From NCBI GenBank assembly GCA_018066005.1, contig JAGHSG010000157.1, positions 1-11,751 on the forward strand: a stretch of 11,751 nucleotides of DNA, written 5' to 3'. A program made the translations under genes and the position numbers. Positions 5,510-11,751 of this stretch are shown here, one piece after another. The notes beneath the pieces were generated by a model that saw only the letters and a program-made list of their open reading frames with translations, did not search any database and had not been told where the DNA came from. This DNA is from Bacteroidales bacterium (GTDB lineage Bacteria > Bacteroidota > Bacteroidia > Bacteroidales > Paludibacteraceae). Numbering within the stretch: position 1 is the first letter of the stretch; every line of letters starts with the position of its first letter.

Positions 5510-7843
5510 TTATAACAGGGCGAAGTCAATAACTTCCTGAATGTCTTTGACATAGTGGAGAGTCAGTCCTTGCAAATAGATGTCGGGTATTTCCATTACA
5601 TCCTTGCGGTTGTCTTCACAAAGAATCAAATCCGTGATGCCGGCTCGTTTGGCGGCTAATATCTTTTCCTTGACGCCACCTATTGCCAAGACCTTGCCCC
5701 GCAAAGTCATCTCGCCCGTCATAGCAATGCGCGGACGCACTTTGCGCTTGGTGAAAGCGCTTACCATAGCTGTAGTCATCGTTATACCGGCACTGGGACC
5801 GTCCTTGGGAATTGCTCCTTCGGGGACGTGCAAGTGAACAGAGTGTGAATTGATATCTTTTTCTTTTATTCCCAACTGCTCGGCGTGTGCTTTGATATAG
5901 CCAAGTGCCAAGGTGGCACTCTCTTTCATTACATCGCCCAAGTTGCCTGTCAGGGTGAGGGTAGGTTGCTTGCTGGGACTCAAACTAGTTTCGATAAAGA
6001 GTATCTCGCCGCCGACTTGCGTCCAAGCCAAACCTGTAACGACACCTATGTAGCGGTTATTCTCGTATTGGTCGCGGGAATAGCGTTTCTGCCCTAAATA
6101 CGCGATTAGGTCTTCCGGCGTAATGGCTACATTATACGGCTCATCCATAGCAAGTTTCGTCACGGCTTTGCGGCAAATGGTTGCAATCTTACGCTCTAAT
6201 GAACGCACGCCGCTCTCGCGCGTATAATCATCTATGAGGCGTTCCAGCACTTCATCCGAGAAAGTCAGTTGCTCTGCGGTCAGACCGTGTTCGTCTAATT
6301 CCTTGGGAATCAAGTGACGTTTGGCTATCTCTTCTTTTTCTTCCATCAGATAGCCTGTCATCTCAATCAGTTCCATACGGTCGAGTAGGGGACGTGGGAT
6401 GTTGTCTAACGTGTTAGCAGTAGCAATGAACAGCACTTTGCTCAAATCATAATCCACGTTTAGGAAATTATCATGGAAAGTCTTGTTCTGCTCGGGGTCC
6501 AGTACTTCCAACAGTGCCGAAGTGGGGTCGCCCTTATAGTCAGCACCTATCTTGTCTATTTCATCCAAGACAAAGACGGGGTTACTGCTTTTGACTTTTT
6601 GGATGTTTTCAATAATTCGTCCCGGCATAGCACCTATATAGGTACGTCTGTGTCCGCGAATCTCCGCTTCGTCGTGCAGACCGCCTAAACTGATGCGTGC
6701 ATATTTGCGTCCAAGGGCTTTGGCTATTGATTTGCCTAAACTGGTCTTACCGACACCCGGAGGGCCGTAAAGGCATAGAATAGGGGTCTTGGTGTGGTCG
6801 TTACCCACTTTTTGCAGTTGCTTTTGTACCGCCAAGTACTCCAAAATACGTTCTTTCACCTTATCCAAGCCATAGTGGTCAGCATCCAATACCTGTTGGG
6901 CATTTTTGAGGTCAAAATTGTCATCGGTATATTCATTCCACGGCAAATCCAGCAACACTTCCAAGTAGTTCTGTTGCGTGCTGTAATCCGGAGAATGAGT
7001 GGACATGTGCTGCAACTTACCCAATTCTTCATCAAAGGTTTTTTGGATATCTTGCGACCATTTTTTCTGTGCCGCTTTGTCCTTCATCTCCTTGATGACC
7101 TGTGCGCCCGTGTCGCCCAATTCTTTCCGAATAGCATCCATTTGGTGCTGCAAGAAATATTCGCGCTGTTCCTTGTCGATATCACTCTTGGTTTTGTTTT
7201 GGATATCGGCTTTCATTTGAATCATCTGAACTTCTTTGTTCAGTAACTCCAATAAGTGGAAAGCACGGTCGGCGAGGGATGAGTAGGAGAGCAGTTGTTG
7301 CTTTTCTTCAATCTTAAAGCCGAAGTTGACGCAGATATAATTGACCAATACGAGAGGGTCGTCGATGTTACGCATCGTTATTCCTGCTTCGGGAGGGGTA
7401 TTTTCTGCCTGACTGACGATTGTTATGGCTTGCTCCTTGATATTGCTGCATAAAGCCAGGAATTCTTTGTCGTTGCGTTTAGGAAAGACTTCTTGGATGC
7501 AGGTTACAGATGCTTTGATAATGCCGGCTTCGGTCGTAAACTCATTCATTTGAATACATTCTTGACCTTCTAAGATAGCAATGACGCCGGAGTTCTTTTG
7601 CTCAATAACGCGCACCACGCGTGCAGTGGTACCTAATGTATATAAATCCTCTGCACCGGGTTCCTGTACATCTTTTTCTTTTTGGCAAGCCACAGCGAGC
7701 AAAGATTCTTGCTCGTACGCATCTTTGACTAATTTTTGCGATTTAGGTCGAGCGACAGCCACCGGCATAAATACGCCGGGGAATAAAACCATATTACGCA
7801 GTGGCAGCACATTTAACATTACTTGTGTCACTGCATCTTCCAT
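5510..7843 (-). CDS. lon: ATP-dependent protease Lon
   Basis: This 777-residue protein is a complete Lon, close to E. coli Lon in length (784). Lon is a cytoplasmic homohexamer that unfolds and degrades misfolded and regulatory proteins. The N-terminal substrate-binding domain starts at about residue 10 (VLPLRNMVLFPG) and continues to about 205, followed by a coiled-coil segment (about 215-270). The AAA+ module has Walker A GPPGVGKT at 360-367 and Walker B LDEID with D427 and E428. The protease domain has nucleophile S684 in PKDGPSAG and lysine K727 in GGVKEK, matching the E. coli S679/K722 dyad at the same +5 offset. All catalytic residues are therefore intact. It lies 81 bases after aspS and 49 bases before the CNNM gene. 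I saw no convincing heat-shock promoter in the gap before it. Confidence 0.98.
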   Translation of the reverse strand: MEDAVTQVMLNVLPLRNMVLFPGVFMPVAVARPKSQKLVKDAYEQESLLAVACQKEKDVQEPGAEDLYTLGTTARVVRVIEQKNSGVIAILEGQECIQMNEFTTEAGIIKASVTCIQEVFPKRNDKEFLALCSNIKEQAITIVSQAENTPPEAGITMRNIDDPLVLVNYICVNFGFKIEEKQQLLSYSSLADRAFHLLELLNKEVQMIQMKADIQNKTKSDIDKEQREYFLQHQMDAIRKELGDTGAQVIKEMKDKAAQKKWSQDIQKTFDEELGKLQHMSTHSPDYSTQQNYLEVLLDLPWNEYTDDNFDLKNAQQVLDADHYGLDKVKERILEYLAVQKQLQKVGNDHTKTPILCLYGPPGVGKTSLGKSIAKALGRKYARISLGGLHDEAEIRGHRRTYIGAMPGRIIENIQKVKSSNPVFVLDEIDKIGADYKGDPTSALLEVLDPEQNKTFHDNFLNVDYDLSKVLFIATANTLDNIPRPLLDRMELIEMTGYLMEEKEEIAKRHLIPKELDEHGLTAEQLTFSDEVLERLIDDYTRESGVRSLERKIATICRKAVTKLAMDEPYNVAITPEDLIAYLGQKRYSRDQYENNRYIGVVTGLAWTQVGGEILFIETSLSPSKQPTLTLTGNLGDVMKESATLALGYIKAHAEQLGIKEKDINSHSVHLHVPEGAIPKDGPSAGITMTTAMVSAFTKRKVRPRIAMTGEMTLRGKVLAIGGVKEKILAAKRAGITDLILCEDNRKDVMEIPDIYLQGLTLHYVKDIQEVIDFALL

Positions 7844-7886
7844 CCTAAATACGTTATTTTACATAATCGCAATTATATTCCATAAG

Positions 7887-7921
7887 TAATTGATAATCAG
7901 CGATTAGTAATTTGACAATAA
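7887..7921 (-). repeat. Degenerate heptamer array between aspS and lon
   Basis: About five 7-base units follow the aspS stop. In the sense direction the clearest are TCAATTA, CTGATTA and CAAATTA, with CTAATCG and TTATTGT weaker. The array abuts the aspS stop (3 bases away) and is 43 bases from the lon ATG, unlike the two arrays that sit next to a start codon. The remaining 43 bases up to lon are A/T-rich with no clear signal; a TATAATTG there is one base off the Bacteroidota -7 box but lacks a TTTG partner. Confidence 0.42.
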
Positions 7922-7924
7922 AAA

Positions 7925-9694
7925 TTATTTGGCTTGTGGGCGGATATCGATTTGCAATTCGTCCAATTGAATTTGGTCGATGATACTTGGTGCGCCGAGC
8001 ATAACATCTTTACCTTGGTTATTCTTCGGGAAAGCGATGCAGTCACGAATGCTATCCAGTCCGGCAAAGATGCTGACCAAACGGTCCAGTCCGTAAGCCA
8101 ATCCTCCGTGAGGCGGCGCTCCGTATTTGAAGGCGTTCATCAGGAAGCCGAATTTGGTCTGTGCCTGTTCGGGTGTGAAGCCCAGAATCTCGAATATCTT
8201 TTGTTGCAGTCCGGCTTCGTGGATACGAATGGAACCGCCACCGACTTCGCAACCGTTGATGACGCAGTCATAAGCGTTAGCACGTACAGAAGCGGGATCA
8301 GTGTCCAATAACGGGATGTCTTCGGGTTTGGGACTGGTAAACGGATGGTGCATCGCCATGAGACGGTTTTCTTCGTCCGACCACTCATACATCGGGAAGT
8401 CAATAACCCATAGGCAGGAGAATTTCTTGGGGTCACGCAAGCCGAGTTGGCGTCCCATTTCAAGACGTAATTCGCTGAGTTGTTTGCGTGTTTTCATGGC
8501 GTCGTCGCCACTTAATATAAGAATAAGGTCTCCTTCTTCGGCGTTCATAGCCTGTTTGAGTTCTTGCAGCACGTCCTGTGTGTAGAACTTGTCGACGCTG
8601 GATTTGACATTCCCACCCTCTTCAACGCGGGCATAAACCATGCCTTTGGCACCAATCTGCGAGCGTTTAACGTAGTCGGTCAAGGCGTCTAACTGTTTAC
8701 GGGTATAAGTAGCACAGCCTTTGGCACATATACCGCCGATATAGTTGGCGTTAGCAAAGACGCTGAATTTATCTTCTTCGGCTTTCTTATCTTCGGCTGC
8801 ATGGAAGAGGTCCTGCAGTTCAACAAAGGTCATACCGAAACGAGTATCGGGTTTGTCGGAGCCGTAGTATTTCATAGCGTCAGCCCATGTCATACGCGGT
8901 AATTGCGGAATATCTATGTTGAGAATAGTCTTGAACAGGTGTTTAATCATCCCTTCGAACATATTAAGAATATCTTCCTGCTCTATGAAGGACATTTCGC
9001 AGTCTATCTGTGTGAACTCGGGTTGTCGGTCGGCACGCAAGTCTTCGTCGCGGAAGCACTTAACAATCTGGAAATAGCGGTCAAATCCGCTGACCATAAG
9101 CAGTTGTTTAAGCGTTTGCGGACTTTGTGGCAGAGCGTAGAATGTACCGGGGTTCATACGGCTGGGAACGACGAAATCGCGTGCGCCTTCGGGTGTCGAG
9201 TTGACCAACACGGGCGTTTCTACTTCCAAGAATCCCTGCTCGTCCAGATAGCGGCGTGTCTCGAATGCCATTTTGTGGCGTAATTCAAGGTTTTTGCGTA
9301 CAATAGGACGACGCAAGTCCAGATAGCGGTATTTCATACGTAAGTCGTCACCGCCGTCGCTTTCGTCTTCAATGGTGAAAGGCGGTGTGAGGGCAGGATT
9401 GAGGATATTGACGCTTTGTACATCAATCTCTATCTCCCCTGTTGGCAGTTGGGTGTTCTTGGACTGACGCTCAATAACCTGACCGGTTACTTGGAGTACA
9501 AATTCACGTCCCAACCCTTCTGCGAGAGCCAGTTTATCATTATTAAACGCTAATTGTGTGAGGCCATAGCGGTCGCGCAAATCAATAAAAGTTAATCCAC
9601 CCATTTTGCGGATACGTTGTACCCACCCGGCGAGTGTGACCGTTTTTCCTACATCGGCGATACGAAGTTCGCCGCAAGTAACTGTTCTGTACAT
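7925..9694 (-). CDS. aspS: Aspartyl-tRNA synthetase
   Basis: This 589-residue protein is the bacterial-type class II enzyme that joins aspartate to tRNA-Asp (E. coli enzyme 590 residues). An N-terminal OB-fold anticodon-binding domain (about 15-105, with GWVQRIRKMGGLTFIDLRDR) precedes the catalytic core. Motif 2 is FRDEDLRADRQPEFTQ with R215, and motif 3 is GLAYGLDRL with ATP-binding R538. The bacterial GAD insertion occupies roughly residues 285-410, and the PPHGGLAYG segment precedes motif 3. Residue 31 is Met where known non-discriminating bacterial enzymes often have His, which hints that it charges only tRNA-Asp; this is weak evidence. It follows fabD after 41 bases, nearly all of which is a heptamer array. 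The ATG at 9694 gives the expected MYRTVTCGEL start. Confidence 0.98.
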   Translation of the reverse strand: MYRTVTCGELRIADVGKTVTLAGWVQRIRKMGGLTFIDLRDRYGLTQLAFNNDKLALAEGLGREFVLQVTGQVIERQSKNTQLPTGEIEIDVQSVNILNPALTPPFTIEDESDGGDDLRMKYRYLDLRRPIVRKNLELRHKMAFETRRYLDEQGFLEVETPVLVNSTPEGARDFVVPSRMNPGTFYALPQSPQTLKQLLMVSGFDRYFQIVKCFRDEDLRADRQPEFTQIDCEMSFIEQEDILNMFEGMIKHLFKTILNIDIPQLPRMTWADAMKYYGSDKPDTRFGMTFVELQDLFHAAEDKKAEEDKFSVFANANYIGGICAKGCATYTRKQLDALTDYVKRSQIGAKGMVYARVEEGGNVKSSVDKFYTQDVLQELKQAMNAEEGDLILILSGDDAMKTRKQLSELRLEMGRQLGLRDPKKFSCLWVIDFPMYEWSDEENRLMAMHHPFTSPKPEDIPLLDTDPASVRANAYDCVINGCEVGGGSIRIHEAGLQQKIFEILGFTPEQAQTKFGFLMNAFKYGAPPHGGLAYGLDRLVSIFAGLDSIRDCIAFPKNNQGKDVMLGAPSIIDQIQLDELQIDIRPQAK

Positions 9695-9699
9695 ATTGT

Positions 9700-9734
9700 A
9701 GTATAAAGTATAAAGTTGAAAGTCGAGAGTTGAT
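9700..9734 (-). repeat. Five-unit heptamer array in the aspS leader
   Basis: Five uninterrupted 7-base units fill the fabD-aspS gap from 1 base after the fabD stop to 5 bases before the aspS ATG. In the sense direction each unit ends in ACT; two are exact copies of TTATACT, and the other three are variants of TTCAACT. The 41-base gap has a single G on the sense strand. This is the clearest of the heptamer arrays in the window. Confidence 0.75.
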
Positions 9735-9735
9735 A

Positions 9736-10605
9736 TTAACCCACCTGGACGTTGGCGTCAATTTTTCGGATTAGTCCTTTTAGGACATCTCCGGGTCCGT
9801 ATTCATAGAACTCGGTAGCACCGTCGCAAATCATATTCTTGATGGTTTGTGTCCAGCGTACGGGAGCCGTGAGCTGCATGAGCAAGTTCTGGCGAATCTC
9901 TTCGGGATTGCGTTGCGGATAGGCGTTAACGTTTTGATAAATAGGACAGATGGGTTCGTGGAACTCGGTGGCAAGGATAGCCTCTTTGAGTTCTTCGGCT
10001 GCGGGTTGCATGAGCGGGGAGTGGAAAGCGCCCCCTACTTGCAGCCGGATAGCACGTTTAGCGCCGTTCTCGCGCAGTTTTTCGCACGCTTTTTCGACGC
10101 CTTCAATGGTACCGCTGATGACTACTTGTCCCGGGCAGTTAAAGTTGGCAGCCACCACCACTTCTCCTGCAATCTGTCCGCATATCTCGTCCACTTTCTC
10201 ATCGGGCATACCTAACACAGCCGCCATAGTACTCTCCTGCATCTCGCATGCTTTCTGCATAGCGGTAGCACGTTTGCTGACCAGCATGATGGCATCTTCA
10301 AAACGAAGGGCACCGCAGGCAACCAATGCAGAATATTCGCCCAGACTGTGTCCTGCCACCATATCGGGGTGCCAGATAGTCATGACATGATTCATGATGA
10401 CTGAATGGAGGAAGACAGCGGGTTGTGTAACGCGTGTTTGTTTGAGATCTTCGGGATTGCCGTTAAACATAACATCCGTGATGCGGAATCCTAAAATATC
10501 GTTTGCTTTTTCAAACATCTCTTTGGCCACCGGATAGGAGTCGTATAAGTCCTTACCCATCCCAACGAATTGGGCACCTTGGCCGGGAAATACAAATGCT
10601 TTCAT
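9736..10605 (-). CDS. fabD: Malonyl-CoA:ACP transacylase FabD
   Basis: This 289-residue cytoplasmic enzyme moves malonyl from CoA to acyl carrier protein at the entry to fatty acid elongation. It opens MKAFVFPGQGAQ, with Q9 in the GQG oxyanion-hole motif. Nucleophile S87 lies in GHSLGEY, R112 (binding the malonyl carboxylate) follows SK, H195 of the Ser-His dyad lies in GAFHSP, and Q244 is in LMQLTAPVRW. These correspond to E. coli Q11, S92, R117, H201 and Q250, so the enzyme should be active. The start is set at 10605: a TTG 10 codons upstream falls inside the -7 promoter box and cannot be translated from that promoter. No other fatty acid synthesis gene is adjacent. It is the first gene of the run leading to aspS, lon, CNNM and the dipeptidase. 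Confidence 0.98.
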   Translation of the reverse strand: MKAFVFPGQGAQFVGMGKDLYDSYPVAKEMFEKANDILGFRITDVMFNGNPEDLKQTRVTQPAVFLHSVIMNHVMTIWHPDMVAGHSLGEYSALVACGALRFEDAIMLVSKRATAMQKACEMQESTMAAVLGMPDEKVDEICGQIAGEVVVAANFNCPGQVVISGTIEGVEKACEKLRENGAKRAIRLQVGGAFHSPLMQPAAEELKEAILATEFHEPICPIYQNVNAYPQRNPEEIRQNLLMQLTAPVRWTQTIKNMICDGATEFYEYGPGDVLKGLIRKIDANVQVG

Positions 10606-10632
10606 TTTTAACGTGTAATTGTAATTGGACTG

Positions 10633-10664
10633 CAAAATTACAACTTTTTTTTGAAATTTCCAAA
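10633..10664 (-). promoter_or_regulatory. fabD: Bacteroidota-type promoter for fabD
   Basis: On the - strand, TTTG (complement of 10661-10664) is followed after 20 bases by TAATTTTG (complement of 10633-10640), an exact match to the known Bacteroidota primary sigma consensus TTTG-N19-21-TAnnTTTG. Transcription would start a few bases downstream, near 10626-10630, leaving a leader of about 20-25 bases that carries CAATTA twice. The element lies in the 80-base gap after ettA, so fabD begins a new transcription unit. This is the only full match I found in the gaps of the window. Confidence 0.88.
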
Positions 10665-10685
10665 TAAAATATAATTTTATTTATC

Positions 10686-11751
10686 TTATTCCATCAACTT
10701 CTTGTATCGTATGCGTTTGGGATTAGTGGCATCTTCGCCTAGGCGGAGTTTTTTGTTCTGTTCATAATCGGAGTAAGAGCCCTCAAACCAATACACCTTA
10801 CTATCACCCTCGTACGCGAGTATGTGCGTGCATATACGGTCGAGGAACCAGCGGTCGTGGCTGATGACGACAGCACATCCGGCGAAGTTCTCCAAGCCTT
10901 CTTCAAGGGCGCGAAGGGTGTTGACATCTATGTCGTTGGTCGGTTCGTCCAATAATAAGACGTTGGCTTCGGATTTGAGGGTGAGTGCCAAGTGTAGGCG
11001 GTTGCGCTCACCGCCGGACAGCATACCGCATTTCTTCTCTTGGTCGGAGCCTGCAAAGTTGAATCTGCTAAGGTAAGCGCGTGCGGATATCTCGCGTCCG
11101 CCAACACGGATAAAGTCAGTGCCGTTGGAGATAGTCTCGAAGACTGTTTTTTCGGGGTCTATGCCGGAGTGTACCTGATCGACGTACCCCACTTTGACCG
11201 TGTCGCCCACTTCAAAAGTTCCTTTATCGACGGTCTCCTGCCCCATTATCATGCGGAAGAGTGTTGTTTTGCCGGCGCCGTTAGGACCTATAATACCTAC
11301 GATGCCGTTGGGGGGCAGCATAAAGTTCATGCCCTCGAACAGGCAGCGGTCGCCGAAGGACTTGGCGACATCTACGGCGTTGATAACTTTATTGCCCAGA
11401 CGCGGACCGTTAGGAATGAATATTTCGAGTTTCTCTTCGCGTTCTTTCTGTTCTTCGTTCAGCATCTTGTCGTACGCTCCGAGACGTGCTTTGGACTTGG
11501 CTTGTCGTGCTTTGGGGGCCATGCGTACCCATTCCAATTCGCGTTCCAGTGTCTTGCGTCGTTTGCTGGCCTGCTTTTCTTCCTGAGCCATGCGTGTTGT
11601 TTTCTGTTCGAGCCATGAGGAGTAATTGCCTTTCCACGGGATACCTTCGCCGCGGTCGAGTTCGAGTATCCAACCGGCTACGTTGTCGAGGAAGTAACGG
11701 TCGTGTGTAATACAGATAACCGTTCCTGCGTATTGGTGCAGGTGCTGTTCC
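10686..11751 (-). CDS. ettA: Energy-dependent translational throttle protein EttA (ABC-F), 5' part outside window
   Basis: The frame stays open through base 11750, and the visible 354 residues lack roughly the first 200 of a family of about 555. EttA binds the ribosomal E site and gates entry into elongation according to the ATP/ADP ratio. Visible first are the end of ABC domain 1 (ITHDRYFLDNVAGWILELD) and GNYSSWLEQK. A basic helical linker with ELEWVRMAPKARQAKSKAR (P-site tRNA-interacting motif region) follows. ABC domain 2 has Walker A GPNGAGKT at visible residues 155-162, signature LSGGE at 244-248, Walker B VLLLDE at 264-269 and the SHD switch at 297-299. The ATG at 11591 is an internal methionine, because upstream codons match EttA closely. 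The WILELDRG and GNYSSWLEQK segments distinguish EttA from Uup and YheS. No terminator with a T-run follows; the fabD promoter lies just downstream. Confidence 0.96.
   Translation of the reverse strand, partial: EQHLHQYAGTVICITHDRYFLDNVAGWILELDRGEGIPWKGNYSSWLEQKTTRMAQEEKQASKRRKTLERELEWVRMAPKARQAKSKARLGAYDKMLNEEQKEREEKLEIFIPNGPRLGNKVINAVDVAKSFGDRCLFEGMNFMLPPNGIVGIIGPNGAGKTTLFRMIMGQETVDKGTFEVGDTVKVGYVDQVHSGIDPEKTVFETISNGTDFIRVGGREISARAYLSRFNFAGSDQEKKCGMLSGGERNRLHLALTLKSEANVLLLDEPTNDIDVNTLRALEEGLENFAGCAVVISHDRWFLDRICTHILAYEGDSKVYWFEGSYSDYEQNKKLRLGEDATNPKRIRYKKLME

Noticed and set aside
6794..7246. A 150-codon hydrophobic open frame on the + strand opposite lon
   Set aside because: It lies opposite the coiled-coil and AAA+ linker part of Lon; its hydrophobicity is the expected complement of Lys/Glu/Gln-rich codons on the other strand.
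10606..10635. An upstream TTG start for fabD adding ten residues
   Set aside because: The TTG falls inside the TAATTTTG promoter box, and family members start at the MKAFVFPGQG equivalent.
10662..10682. A 9-bp all-A/T inverted repeat after ettA
   Set aside because: With no G-C pairs it is too weak for an intrinsic terminator, and it overlaps the -33 element of the fabD promoter; A/T-rich gaps give such dyads by chance.
11040..11618. A 192-codon open frame on the + strand opposite ettA
   Set aside because: It is fully antisense to strongly conserved EttA sequence, its translation has no recognisable motif, and it lacks a promoter or leader of its own. It is a codon-bias shadow.
1..11751. Mobile element, CRISPR array, tRNA or rRNA gene, or defence island
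   Set aside because: I found no transposase or integrase motif, no regularly spaced direct repeats with unique spacers, and no tRNA-like fold in the gaps, all of which are under 100 bases.

Overview
The window reads as ordinary chromosomal DNA of a Bacteroidota bacterium, most likely order Bacteroidales. Three things point there: a V-type ATPase operon in the order B-D-I-K, a textbook Bacteroidota-type promoter (TTTG, 20 nt, TAnnTTTG) in front of fabD, and A/T-rich, G-poor leaders instead of Shine-Dalgarno sites before nearly every start codon. The assignment is inferred from these features, not from a database search.

Layout. Positions 1-3619 (+ strand) hold the 3' part of a V-type ATPase operon: the C-terminal half of catalytic-head subunit B, then central-stalk subunit D, membrane subunit I and the four-helix proteolipid K. 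The first three genes overlap by 1 and 4 bases; K follows after 27 bases. A strong hairpin at 3637-3682 closes the operon and has T-runs usable in both directions. It sits between this operon and a convergent block on the - strand. Read 5' to 3', that block is ettA (ABC-F translation factor, 5' end outside the window), fabD (malonyl-CoA:ACP transacylase), aspS (aspartyl-tRNA synthetase), lon (ATP-dependent protease), a DUF21/CNNM plus CBS membrane protein, and a VanX-like lipoprotein D,D-dipeptidase. fabD has its own promoter. The five genes from fabD to the dipeptidase are separated by only 41, 81, 49 and 13 bases with no visible internal terminator, so they could share one transcript.

How the genes fit together. 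The ATPase genes encode a rotary ion pump or synthase. Proteolipid K carries all five residues that bind Na+ in the Enterococcus hirae ring, at a constant offset, so a Na+-coupled machine is predicted. The - strand genes are mostly housekeeping: lipid synthesis, translation, protein quality control, probable divalent-cation transport and peptidoglycan peptide turnover. No shared pathway is evident.

No new defence, mobile or CRISPR system is visible, and every gene falls in a known family. The most unusual signal is non-coding. Three - strand gaps (before aspS, lon and the CNNM gene) each contain about five degenerate, back-to-back 7-base units related to TCAAYTA/TTCAACT in the sense direction. 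The atpK leader also contains a perfect tandem 7-mer. These leaders are nearly free of G. Whether they are repeat relics or translation-enhancing leaders cannot be settled from one window.
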